Shown piece after piece: positions 26,312-33,831 of a DNA stretch of 64,000 bases (position 1 is the first letter of the stretch; each line of letters starts with the position of its first letter). Origin of the DNA: Afipia sp. (GTDB lineage Bacteria > Pseudomonadota > Alphaproteobacteria > Rhizobiales > Xanthobacteraceae); the NCBI GenBank assembly GCA_024508675.1, contig JANINQ010000006.1, positions 291,246 to 355,245 on the forward strand. Reading direction: 5' to 3'. The notes beneath the pieces were generated by a model. That model did not search any database, was not told the origin of the DNA, and was given only the letters and a program-made list of their open reading frames with translations. Both the position numbers and the translations under genes were made by a program.

Positions 26312-26961
26312 TAAGGGCAATCCACCGTGATCTTGTTGGCGAACATCGCGCCGTAGTTCGAATTGTCGCCGTTCAGGAAGGTTTGCTCGTTCATGGTCTG
26401 CGCCTGCGCGCTGCCGTCGCTCGGCCGCTGGAAGTTCAGCTTGCAGTTCGCCGGGGCGCCGACCAGCGTCACCGGGTCCTTCTCGTCCAGCTTGAAGTCG
26501 ATGAAATAGGACGGATCGAACACCTCGACCGCCAGCGCCTGTGTCTTGAACGGCGTCTTGAACGGCAGGGTGAAATGCAGCGTCAGCACGGAATCCTTGT
26601 AATCGAGATAGTAATCGACCGGCTCGCTGAACTTCTCTTTCTTCTGGCTGCCTGCGGCGCCCGCTTTCGCAAACGTGAAGAAGGCATATTCCTTCAGCGA
26701 TTCCACATTGGTCTGCGCCAGCGGCTTCAGTTCTTCAGGAGTGTAGACACCCTTGGTCTTGCTCTCGATCCCCTGCAAAGCGTAGGTCGAGAACATGTCG
26801 TCGAAGGTCCAAGCGTGGCGGACACCGGTGATGGTGCCGTCCGGCGCATAGACAAGCTGGCTCTTTGCGGTGATCCAGACATGAGGATGGGCCTGTGCTG
26901 CGGCGCTTCCGAGCACCAGGGCGGCGATCAGGCTCAGGCCCTGAATGAGACGACGTGTCAT
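26311..26961 (-). CDS. DUF1007 family periplasmic protein
   Basis: 216-residue protein with a signal peptide (MTRRLIQGLSLIAALVLG, cleavage near AQAHPH). The family opening HPHVWI follows at once. DUF1007 proteins are linked with NicO/RcnA-type transporters and are thought to be periplasmic metal or solute-binding partners. Internal features include HAWTFDDMFSTYA and DPSYFIDFKL. The ATG at 26961 is chosen for the signal peptide; it lies 16 bases after dcp. Its stop overlaps the transporter start. The proposed role in metal delivery is inferred from context. Confidence 0.88.
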   Translation of the reverse strand: MTRRLIQGLSLIAALVLGSAAAQAHPHVWITAKSQLVYAPDGTITGVRHAWTFDDMFSTYALQGIESKTKGVYTPEELKPLAQTNVESLKEYAFFTFAKAGAAGSQKKEKFSEPVDYYLDYKDSVLTLHFTLPFKTPFKTQALAVEVFDPSYFIDFKLDEKDPVTLVGAPANCKLNFQRPSDGSAQAQTMNEQTFLNGDNSNYGAMFANKITVDCP

Positions 26962-26977
26962 CGTGCGCGATCCAGCT

Positions 26978-29062
26978 TCATGCCGCCTCGGGTTCGTTGA
27001 GCAGACCGCGGCGGCGCAGCAGCGCGTCGGGCTCGGGCTTGCGACCGCGGAAAGCGATGTAAGCGTCTTCCGGATCACGCGATCCGCCCGACGAATAGAT
27101 GTCGTCATGCAGCCGCTTCGCCACCGCCGGATCGAAGATGTTATGTGCTTCCTCGAACGCGCCGAACGCATCCGCGTCCATCACCTCGGACCACATGTAA
27201 CTGTAATAACCGGCGGCATAGTGATCGCCGGAGAAGATGTGGCCGAACTGGGTCGGGCGATGGCGCAGCGCGATTTCCGCCGGCATGCCGATCTTGTCCA
27301 GTTCCTGCCTCTCGAAGGCGCGGACGTCGGTGATCGAGGCCGCAGGCTGGGTGTGGAATTCGAGATCCATCAGCGCGGATGAAACGAATTCCACCGTGGC
27401 AAAGCCCTGATTGAATTTGCGCGCGGCGATGAAACGCTTGAGCAGGTCCTCCGGCAGCGGTTCGCCGGTCTGGTAATGCCGCGCAAACTTCTGCAGCACC
27501 TGCGGCTGCTCCTGCCAGTGTTCGTAAAGCTGCGACGGCAGCTCGACGAAATCGGTGAACACGCTGGTCCCGGACAGCGAGGGATACATTACGTCCGAGA
27601 GCATGCCATGCAGGCCATGGCCGAATTCGTGAAACAGGGTGCGGGCATCGTCCGGCGAGAGCAGCGACGGCTGGCCGTCGGTGCCCTTTGAGAAATTGCA
27701 GACATTAATGACCAGCGGCGCGACATTGCCGTCGAGCTTCTGCTGGTCACGCAGCGAGGTCATCCACGCGCCGGAGCGCTTGGACGGCCGCGCGAAGTAA
27801 TCGCCGTAGAACAGCGCCTTGTGGTTGCCCTTGGCGTCCTTGACCTCCCAGACCCGGACGTCCGGATGCCAGACCGGGATGTCCTTGCGCTCAAGGAAGG
27901 TCACGCCGAACAGCCGGGTCGCCACGTCGAAGGCGGCGGCGATCATGTGATCGAGCGCGAGATACGGCTTGATCGCGGCATCGTCGAAATTGGCGCGGCG
28001 CTGGCGCAGCTTCTCGGCGTAGTAGCGCCAGTCCCAGGCAGCGAGCCTGAAGTTGCCGCCCTCCTCGGCGATCAGCGCCTGCAACGCGTCGCGGTCAGTC
28101 ATGGCGCGGGCGCGGGCCGGCTTCCAGACCCGCTCCAAGAGGCCGCGCACGGCCTCCGGGGTCTTGGCCATGGAATCCTCCAGCCGGTAGGCGGCGAAGC
28201 TCGGATAGCCGAGGATCTTCGCCCGCTCCTCGCGCAGCTTCAGGATTTCGAGAATGGCCGCGTTGTTGTCGTTGGCGTTGCCATTGTCGCCGCGGGCGGT
28301 GAAGGCCTTGTAGACCTTCTCGCGCAGATCGCGGCGGGCGGAATCCTTCAGGAACGGCTCGACGAAGGAGCGCGAGAGCGTCACGACCATCTTGCCCGGC
28401 ATCCCGCGTTCCTCGGCGGCGGCCTTGGTGGCGGCGACAAAACTGTCTGGCAGGCCCGCCAGATCGTCCGCACCCAGCTCCATGGTCCATTCCTGCTCGT
28501 CGCCGAGCAGATGGTGGCTAAAGTCGGTGGAGAGGTGCGCCAGCCGCTCGTTGATCTCGGCGGTGCGCGCCTTGGCCGCCTCGGACAGGCCCGCGCCGGC
28601 GCGGTGGAAGCTGGTCCAGGTCCGCTCCAGCAGCCGCGCCTGCTCGCCGGTCAGGTTAAGCGAGGCCGCCTTGTCGCGCAGCTTCGAGACGCGGCCAAAC
28701 AGCGCAGCGTCCATGCTGATCGGATTCCAGTGCCGCGCCTGCTTCAGCGCCACTTCGGATTCGATCTTGAGAAGCTCCGGATTGGAGTGGGCGCCCACGA
28801 GGTCGTAGAACACCGCCGACACCCTGGAGAGCAGCTTGCCCGCCCGCTCCAGCGCCGTGACGGTGTTCTCGAATGTCGGCTCCTCCGGATTGGCCTTGAT
28901 CGCCTCGATCTCCGCCGTGTGGTCGGCAAAGGCCTTGTCGAAGGCCGGCAGGAAGTGCTCGGGGCGGATCTGCGCGAAGGGCGGCGTCTCGAACGGGGTC
29001 TCCCAGGCCGCCAGCAGCGGGTTGGCTTGGGAGGCGGCAGTCGATTGAGGCGCGTCTGACAT
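26978..29062 (-). CDS. dcp: Peptidyl-dipeptidase Dcp, M3 family zinc metallopeptidase
   Basis: Zinc peptidase that removes C-terminal dipeptides. The 694-residue protein matches E. coli Dcp through its length: NPLLAAWETPFETPPFAQIRPEH-type opening in outline, PVWHPDVRVWEVKDA, the HExxH motif in TLFHEFGHGLHGML near residue 480, and SGDHYAAGYYSYMWSEV at the C-terminus. No signal peptide, so probably cytoplasmic. AAAGGATT precedes the ATG. DUF1007 and NicO follow closely on the same strand and probably share a transcript. Confidence 0.93.
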   Translation of the reverse strand: MSDAPQSTAASQANPLLAAWETPFETPPFAQIRPEHFLPAFDKAFADHTAEIEAIKANPEEPTFENTVTALERAGKLLSRVSAVFYDLVGAHSNPELLKIESEVALKQARHWNPISMDAALFGRVSKLRDKAASLNLTGEQARLLERTWTSFHRAGAGLSEAAKARTAEINERLAHLSTDFSHHLLGDEQEWTMELGADDLAGLPDSFVAATKAAAEERGMPGKMVVTLSRSFVEPFLKDSARRDLREKVYKAFTARGDNGNANDNNAAILEILKLREERAKILGYPSFAAYRLEDSMAKTPEAVRGLLERVWKPARARAMTDRDALQALIAEEGGNFRLAAWDWRYYAEKLRQRRANFDDAAIKPYLALDHMIAAAFDVATRLFGVTFLERKDIPVWHPDVRVWEVKDAKGNHKALFYGDYFARPSKRSGAWMTSLRDQQKLDGNVAPLVINVCNFSKGTDGQPSLLSPDDARTLFHEFGHGLHGMLSDVMYPSLSGTSVFTDFVELPSQLYEHWQEQPQVLQKFARHYQTGEPLPEDLLKRFIAARKFNQGFATVEFVSSALMDLEFHTQPAASITDVRAFERQELDKIGMPAEIALRHRPTQFGHIFSGDHYAAGYYSYMWSEVMDADAFGAFEEAHNIFDPAVAKRLHDDIYSSGGSRDPEDAYIAFRGRKPEPDALLRRRGLLNEPEAA

Positions 29063-29202
29063 GGGAATCCTTTGCGGAGCCTTATTTGCAGCGATTTTCT
29101 GGTGCTTCTCTATACCATCGGGTGGGGCTTTTTTGCGCCCTTAACCCTTGATCGGGACCACGATTTCGCAGAGATTGCGGCCCGAAACGGGATCACAAAG
29201 TC

Positions 29203-29463
29203 ATGAACGCCAAGAAGCTCGAAGCCAATGCCCGCGAAATCGCGTGGCCCAGCGTCATCACCGTCATCAGCGCCGCCATCCTGATCGGCGCGGAGGTGTT
29301 CGGCGCGGCCTTTGCCGGCGGCTGGGCGATCGCGATCCTGTTTGGTCTCAGCGACACCGCCGCTCACATCGTTCAGGTGGTGCTCTTCCTGATCGGCGTC
29401 GCCGTCATGGTGGCCTTCGTGCGCGGTGCGCAGCGCGTCGAGCCGTTCACTCGGAAGATTTGA
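29203..29463 (+). CDS. Small two-helix membrane protein (86 aa), unknown
   Basis: 86 residues. The first 15 are charged and cytoplasmic-looking. A helix follows at about 17-48 (VITVISAAILIGAEVFGAAF), then a second near 55-76 (HIVQVVLFLIGVAVMVAFV), then a short RVEPFTRKI tail. The protein resembles small conserved rhizobial membrane proteins, but I do not recognise a function. The ATG at 29203 is the first suitable start. It stands alone, divergent from dcp. Confidence 0.65.
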   Translation: MNAKKLEANAREIAWPSVITVISAAILIGAEVFGAAFAGGWAIAILFGLSDTAAHIVQVVLFLIGVAVMVAFVRGAQRVEPFTRKI

Positions 29464-29597
29464 AAATCCCGCTGCGCTGCAGGCACTTTTCACACGCCGA
29501 ATAATTAACGCGCATTCATCTTTCTCTCGGTTCGTTAACTCACGCGCGACATTTCAATCACGATGCGTGGAAAGTTGTCGCGCGGGCAAAAAAATAC

Positions 29598-29626
29598 TTG
29601 CGCACCAGAGTCAAAGCTCATATTTC
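29598..29626 (+). promoter_or_regulatory. Candidate promoter of the polyamine leader
   Basis: TTGCGC, exactly 17 bases, then TATTTC resembles a sigma-70 type promoter. It would start a leader of about 470 bases ahead of ornithine decarboxylase. Judged by eye only. Confidence 0.4.
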
Positions 29627-29639
29627 CACCCTTGCCCAA

Positions 29640-30104
29640 TTTCGCACGTGCCTGTGGTCGTGTGTCAGTCGGTAGGTATCCGGACAAGAGGCCGGACAGC
29701 CGCCAAGGGGACGAAGAACCGAGGGTCGCTTCAGTCGTGAGACTCAAGAGGCCAGCATCTCTCTCAAGGGATGCCGTTGAAGGTGACTTCTTTCCTTGCA
29801 ACCGTGACTGGCAGCCGGAGGCGAACCGGCGCACCCCGCTCTCAACGGGGGACGCGACTTAAAGCAACGACGGAGCGGGCTTTTTTGGTCTCTACCGGCA
29901 GTCCAACGCCGGCGCGGGCTACTGAAAAGGCTTGTCCTTCATTGCCAGGTGAGCGGGCGGGAATTTCCCAACCAATCCACGGCAGCACAGTTCGGATACG
30001 AGTCCGAGGCTTCGTCGCACCTCCATCGTGCGGCCGGGCCGAAGCGCTCACATCCGAAGAACGGTTTTTCAACGGTCCGTCGCTGGGCCGATTGGGAGAG
30101 TGCG
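29640..30104 (+). ncRNA. speF-type leader RNA of ornithine decarboxylase
   Basis: Long non-coding 5' region (29464-30104 has no gene). Alphaproteobacterial ornithine decarboxylase genes are known to carry the speF leader motif (Rfam), and position and gene match. The stretch 29680-29890 has many short complementary segments (GGCCGGACAGCC, GGATGCC with GCATCTC, GCCGGAGGCGAACCGGC) and ends in two competing hairpins. Boundaries and ligand are not determined. A covariance search would decide. Confidence 0.65.
29834..29886 (+). terminator. Attenuator: two mutually exclusive hairpins in the odc leader
   Basis: Hairpin A pairs CCCCG (29834-29838) with CGGGG (29846-29850). Hairpin B pairs CCCGCTC (29835-29841) with GAGCGGG (29873-29879) and is followed by CTTTTTT, the form of an intrinsic terminator. 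The two share the same 5' arm, so only one can form. This suggests premature termination of odc under some condition. Confidence 0.6.
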
Positions 30105-31247
30105 ATGACCGAACGTATCCAGGAATTCCTCCGCAACCGCCGCCGTGAGGGTCTCGACACCGAGCCGTGCCTCGTCGTCGACCTCGAGGTCGTGCGCGAC
30201 AACTACCAGACCTTCGCCAAGGCGCTGCCGGACTCGCGCGTGTTCTATGCCGTCAAGGCGAACCCGTCGCCGGAAGTGCTGTCGCTGCTGGCCTCGCTCG
30301 GCTCGTGCTTCGACACCGCGACCGTCGCGGAAATCGAAATGGCGCTGGCCGCCGGCGCGACGCCGGACCGCATCTCCTATGGCAACACCATCAAGAAGGA
30401 GCGCGACATCGCGCGCGCCTTCGCGCTGGGCATTCGCCTGTTCGCGGTCGACTGCACCGCCGAGGTCGAGAAGGTCGCCCGCGCCGCTCCCGGCGCCAAG
30501 GTGTTCTGCCGCATCCTATACGACTGCGCTGGCGCCGAGTGGCCGCTGTCGCGCAAGTTCGGCTGCGACCCGGAGATGGCGGTCGATGTGATCGAGCATG
30601 CCAAGCGCGTCGGCCTCGAGCCGTACGGCATCTCGTTCCATGTCGGCTCGCAGCAGCGCAAGGTAAAGGCGTGGGACCGTGCGCTGGCGATGGCCTCGCA
30701 GGTGTTCCGCGACTGCGCCGAGCGCGGCATCAGCCTCTCCATGGTCAACATGGGCGGCGGCTTCCCGACCCGTTACCTGAAGGACGTGCCGCCGGTGGTG
30801 CAGTACGGCCGCTCGATCTTCCGCGCGCTGCGCAAGCACTTCGGCAACCGCATCCCGGAAACCATCATCGAGCCGGGGCGCGGCATGGTCGGCAACGCCG
30901 GCATCATCGAGACGGAAGTGGTGCTGATCTCGAAGAAGAGCGACGACGACGAGAACCGCTGGGTCTATCTCGACATCGGCAAGTTCGGCGGCCTCGCCGA
31001 GACGATGGACGAGTCGATCCGCTACGCCATCAAGACGCCGCACGACGGCGCGGAGATGGCGCCGTGCATCCTCGCCGGCCCGACCTGCGATTCGGCCGAC
31101 GTGCTGTACGAAAAGGTGCCGTATCCGCTGCCCGTCACGCTCGAGATCGGCGACAAGCTGCTGATCGAAGGCACCGGCGCGTATACGTCGACCTACTCGG
31201 CGGTGGCTTTCAACGGCATCCCGCCGCTGAAGACCTACCACATCTGA
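30105..31247 (+). CDS. odc: Ornithine decarboxylase, fold-III PLP enzyme
   Basis: Decarboxylates ornithine to putrescine (lysine to cadaverine is possible). The 380-residue protein is an alanine-racemase-fold decarboxylase. The PLP lysine is in VFYAVKANPSPEVL near residue 48. HVGSQQ, the glycine loop MGGGFPTRY, EPGRGMVG and the catalytic Cys in PTCDSADVLYE follow. The ATG at 30105 has GGGAGAG five bases upstream. An open frame runs back to 29949 through the leader, but that part has no homologous character. Homospermidine synthase, which uses putrescine, lies 2.6 kb downstream. Confidence 0.93.
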   Translation: MTERIQEFLRNRRREGLDTEPCLVVDLEVVRDNYQTFAKALPDSRVFYAVKANPSPEVLSLLASLGSCFDTATVAEIEMALAAGATPDRISYGNTIKKERDIARAFALGIRLFAVDCTAEVEKVARAAPGAKVFCRILYDCAGAEWPLSRKFGCDPEMAVDVIEHAKRVGLEPYGISFHVGSQQRKVKAWDRALAMASQVFRDCAERGISLSMVNMGGGFPTRYLKDVPPVVQYGRSIFRALRKHFGNRIPETIIEPGRGMVGNAGIIETEVVLISKKSDDDENRWVYLDIGKFGGLAETMDESIRYAIKTPHDGAEMAPCILAGPTCDSADVLYEKVPYPLPVTLEIGDKLLIEGTGAYTSTYSAVAFNGIPPLKTYHI

Positions 31248-31301
31248 TCGCTGCGGCGATCGGGCCACATCTGAACAGCCTCCTCTGAGGCTTGAACAAC
31301 C

Positions 31302-31323
31302 GGACGCCGGTTCGCCGGCGTCC
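31302..31323 (+). terminator. Hairpin after odc
   Basis: GGACGCCGG, TTCG tetraloop, CCGGCGTCC: a very stable stem 55 bases after the odc stop, without a T tract. It is likely an mRNA 3' end or processing hairpin. Confidence 0.45.
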
Positions 31324-31395
31324 ATCCCGTCACATCGCTATTTGCTGACAACACTCCGCGGCGCGTTCGCCGTCTGGAGTGGGGACTGACGTGCC

Positions 31396-31998
31396 ATGAC
31401 TGCTGTTTGGAAAAAGACCGCCGCCCTCACCCTCGATGCCGCTCCGTTCGCGATCCGTGCGGAGCGAGCCTCGGACGTCGTTGCGCGTGAAGCGCTGCTG
31501 GATGCGAGCTTCGGCGAAGGCCGGCATGCGCGCACCTGCCAGCGCCTGCGTGACGGACGCCTGCCCGCTGAAGGCCTCGCCTTCTCCGCGGTGCATGAGG
31601 GCCGCCTGGTCGGGACCGTGCGGCTGTGGCACGTCAGCGCGGGGGGCATTCCCGCACTGGTGCTCGGCCCGCTGGCTGTGGACGCCGCGTGCCGCTCGCT
31701 CGGCGTCGGCGCGGCGCTGATGGAGCATGCGCTGGCTGCCGCCAAGGCGCGCGGCCATGGCGCTGTGATCCTGCGCGGCGATCCCGCCTATTACGCACGT
31801 TTCGGCTTCTCGGCCGGGAAGACCGGCGAGCTGGCCCTGCCCGGCCCGTTCGAGCGCGAGCGGCTGCTGGCGGTCGAACTGCGCGAAGGCGTTCTGGACG
31901 ACGCCTTCGGCATGATCGTGGCCACCGGCGACAAGGCCCGGCGTCCGCGCGCCCGTGCAGCCGGGAAAGCTCGAAAGCTTTTCACCCAGGCCGCTTGA
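31396..31998 (+). CDS. GNAT family N-acetyltransferase
   Basis: 200-residue acetyl-CoA-dependent transferase. The GNAT core is visible: VGTVRLWHV strand, LGPLAVDAACRSLGVGAALMEHAL (motif A, with a relaxed Q/RxxGxG) and ILRGDPAYYARFGF (motif B, YhbS-like). The C-terminus is basic (RRPRARAAGKARK). It sits between odc and a RidA gene, so a polyamine substrate is possible but not shown. The ATG at 31396 is not preceded by a strong ribosome site. Confidence 0.85.
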   Translation: MTAVWKKTAALTLDAAPFAIRAERASDVVAREALLDASFGEGRHARTCQRLRDGRLPAEGLAFSAVHEGRLVGTVRLWHVSAGGIPALVLGPLAVDAACRSLGVGAALMEHALAAAKARGHGAVILRGDPAYYARFGFSAGKTGELALPGPFERERLLAVELREGVLDDAFGMIVATGDKARRPRARAAGKARKLFTQAA

Positions 31999-32073
31999 TT
32001 TGACCGGCAAGACCCGGCATTGCGGGGCTCGGAAATGAGCTCCGCAATCCTGCTTTCATAAGGAAAAAGACCG

Positions 32074-32463
32074 ATGTCCCGCCGCCTGATTTCATCCGGA
32101 TCGCCATTCGAGAAGGTCGCCGGCTACAGCCGCGCCGTCGTGGAAGGCGATATGTGTTTCGTCGCCGGCACCACCGGCTACGATCCTGTCACCAAGGTCC
32201 TGCCGGAAGACGTCGCCGAGCAGACCCGCAACTGCTTCAAGGTCATCGCCACCGCGCTGAAAGACGGCGGCTTCGAGATGGCCGACCTCGTGCGCGCGAC
32301 CTACTACGTGACCGACGCCAGGGATTTCGATGCGGTGTTTGCCGTGTGCGGCGAAACGCTCGGCGACATCCGCCCGGCAGCGACGATTGTTGCCGTCTCC
32401 GCGCTCTACAAGCCCGAGATGAAAGTCGAGATCGAAATCACAGCCAAGCGCCGCAGCGCGTAA
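32074..32463 (+). CDS. RidA/YjgF family protein
   Basis: 129-residue protein of the RidA superfamily, which hydrolyses reactive enamine/imine intermediates released by PLP enzymes. It shows SGSPFEKVAGYSRAVVEGD, GTTGYDP and the family end block RPAATIVAVSALYKPEMKVEIE. The archetypal RidA active Arg lies in the conserved C-terminal R-P-A segment. A role beside a PLP decarboxylase is sensible, though the link is only contextual. An AAGGAAAAAG ribosome site precedes the ATG. Confidence 0.9.
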   Translation: MSRRLISSGSPFEKVAGYSRAVVEGDMCFVAGTTGYDPVTKVLPEDVAEQTRNCFKVIATALKDGGFEMADLVRATYYVTDARDFDAVFAVCGETLGDIRPAATIVAVSALYKPEMKVEIEITAKRRSA

Positions 32464-32636
32464 TTCCAGCGGCCGGGTTCCAGCCGATAACCTTCGCGAC
32501 ATGCCGGCGAACCGCGCCAGCATGTCGCAGCCGATCTGTTGACTTTCCCGCCAAGGGTCATAGCTTCAATTCATCATGTCGAACGTCTGCAACAACCGTC
32601 TGCTGCTTCACGCAGGTCGCCTTCAAACCCGAAGGT

Positions 32637-32676
32637 GACCCGGGCGGACGCGCGTCCGCGCCGTCCCGGGTCTTTT
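32637..32676 (+). terminator. Terminator after RidA gene
   Basis: GACCCGGG / CCCGGGTC arms enclose an inner CGGACGCGCGTCCG palindrome and are followed by TTTT. It ends the odc-GNAT-RidA stretch before the Rnk-like pair. Confidence 0.75.
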
Positions 32677-32749
32677 GCAGTCCTTCCCGCTCACAAACCA
32701 AACCGTGAACCCGCTCGGCGCAGCAGCGTCGGGCGTTGTGAGATACGTC

Positions 32750-33232
32750 ATGATGAACGAACAGCTTCCGCCGATCCGCATCGCCGCGACCGATTTCCAT
32801 ATGCTCAAGCTCGCCGCCATGCGGGCAGTAAAAGACCACAACCCCGTCTGCCACTTTCTGGTGTCCGAACTGGAGCGCGCGGACGTGGTCGAATCCGCCG
32901 ATCCGCTGCGCTGTGTTCGCCTCGACCACTGGGTCACGTTCCGGGCTGACGACGGCCTGCTGCTGGAAAGCCGCATCCCGGTGCTGCCGGAAAATTTCCG
33001 CAGCAGTCATCTGCATGTGTCGATCCTGTCGCCGCTGGGCGCTGCGCTGATCGGCGTGCCGGTCGGTTCGCGCATGCCCTATCTGGGCATCGATGGCGTC
33101 AGCCACGTGCTCACTGTGGAAAGTCTCGAGCCGCCTCTCGGCGTGATCTCGTTGCAGCAACACCGCGCCATGAGATCCGTCCTGCGCACCGATGATCACG
33201 AGCCCGGCCCGCGTGGCCCCACGGCCGCCTGA
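32750..33232 (+). CDS. Rnk/GreA-C-like protein, divergent copy
   Basis: 160-residue protein with the Rnk architecture: a short N-terminal helix region (ATDFHMLKLAAMRAV) and a GreA/GreB C-terminal FKBP-like domain (HVSILSPLGAALIGVPVGSRM). Family members bind near the RNA polymerase secondary channel or regulate nucleoside diphosphate kinase. This copy is more divergent than the next gene: after GSRM the usual PGG turn is replaced (YLGIDGVSHVL), and there is an extra 30-residue polar tail. The ATG at 32750 is preferred; a GTG at 32705 is an alternative. It is followed after 22 bases by its paralogue. Confidence 0.75.
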   Translation: MMNEQLPPIRIAATDFHMLKLAAMRAVKDHNPVCHFLVSELERADVVESADPLRCVRLDHWVTFRADDGLLLESRIPVLPENFRSSHLHVSILSPLGAALIGVPVGSRMPYLGIDGVSHVLTVESLEPPLGVISLQQHRAMRSVLRTDDHEPGPRGPTAA

Positions 33233-33254
33233 AGAACCAAGGAAGAAAACAATC

Positions 33255-33659
33255 ATGAGTCATTTGACCCCTGAACTGCCGCCGATCTCCCTGCGCATGT
33301 GTGATGCCGATCGCCTGCGTAACATTGCCGAGGCTGCCTCGGACAAGTATCCGCAGACCACCGACTTTCTCGCGCGGGAAATCGAACGCGCGGAAATCCT
33401 GCCCGATGCCAGAATGCTGCCCGGCCTTGTCACGATGGACTCGGAAGTCATGTTCCGCGACGACATCAGTCTGCAGGAACGATCCGTCACGCTGGTTTAT
33501 CCGGAGGCGGCGGATGTCGATGCGGGCAAGATCTCGATCCTGACGCCGATCGGCGCGGCGCTGATCGGCCTGTCCGTCGGGCAGACGATCGAATTCCAGA
33601 CGCCCGGCGGGCGCTGGCGATCCCTGACCGTGCTGAAGGTGACGCAGCCGCGATCATGA
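33255..33659 (+). CDS. Rnk/GreA-C-like protein (nucleoside diphosphate kinase regulator type)
   Basis: 134-residue paralogue of the preceding gene. The N-terminal part (ISLRMCDADRLRNIAEAA) is helical. The C-terminal GreA/B-like domain is canonical: KISILTPIGAALIGLSVGQT followed by the PGGRW turn and LTVLKV. The family is known for Rnk, which modulates nucleoside diphosphate kinase and interacts with RNA polymerase. AGGAAG precedes the ATG at 33255. The pair probably arose by tandem duplication. Confidence 0.85.
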   Translation: MSHLTPELPPISLRMCDADRLRNIAEAASDKYPQTTDFLAREIERAEILPDARMLPGLVTMDSEVMFRDDISLQERSVTLVYPEAADVDAGKISILTPIGAALIGLSVGQTIEFQTPGGRWRSLTVLKVTQPRS

Positions 33660-33687
33660 CCGCGCTGTAAGACAACCATGTGAAAGA

Positions 33688-33762
33688 CCAGTGTGCCGGC
33701 CTGCGTCTCTGCATTGCGCCGGGAGCGGTTCCTTGCGGCTTCGCGGGCCAAAACCACACTGG
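33688..33762. repeat. Diverged CTAG-type palindromic element
   Basis: Ends CCAGTGTG (33688-33695) and CACACTGG (33755-33762) are inverted. The right part (33733-33775, with GGCCAAAACCACACT) closely resembles the right arm of the element at 59835-59863. It lies in the spacer before homospermidine synthase. Confidence 0.55.
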
Positions 33763-33831
33763 AATTATCGTGTCCGTTGCCGTAGTTCTTCCTGCGCGGC
33801 AGCATCTTCCCTGTGATCCGGAGTTCTGATT

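Noticed and set aside
29949..30104. In-frame 52-codon extension of ornithine decarboxylase
   Set aside because: The segment is structured leader RNA, has no recognisable protein character, and the ATG at 30105 has a good ribosome site and the normal family N-terminus.
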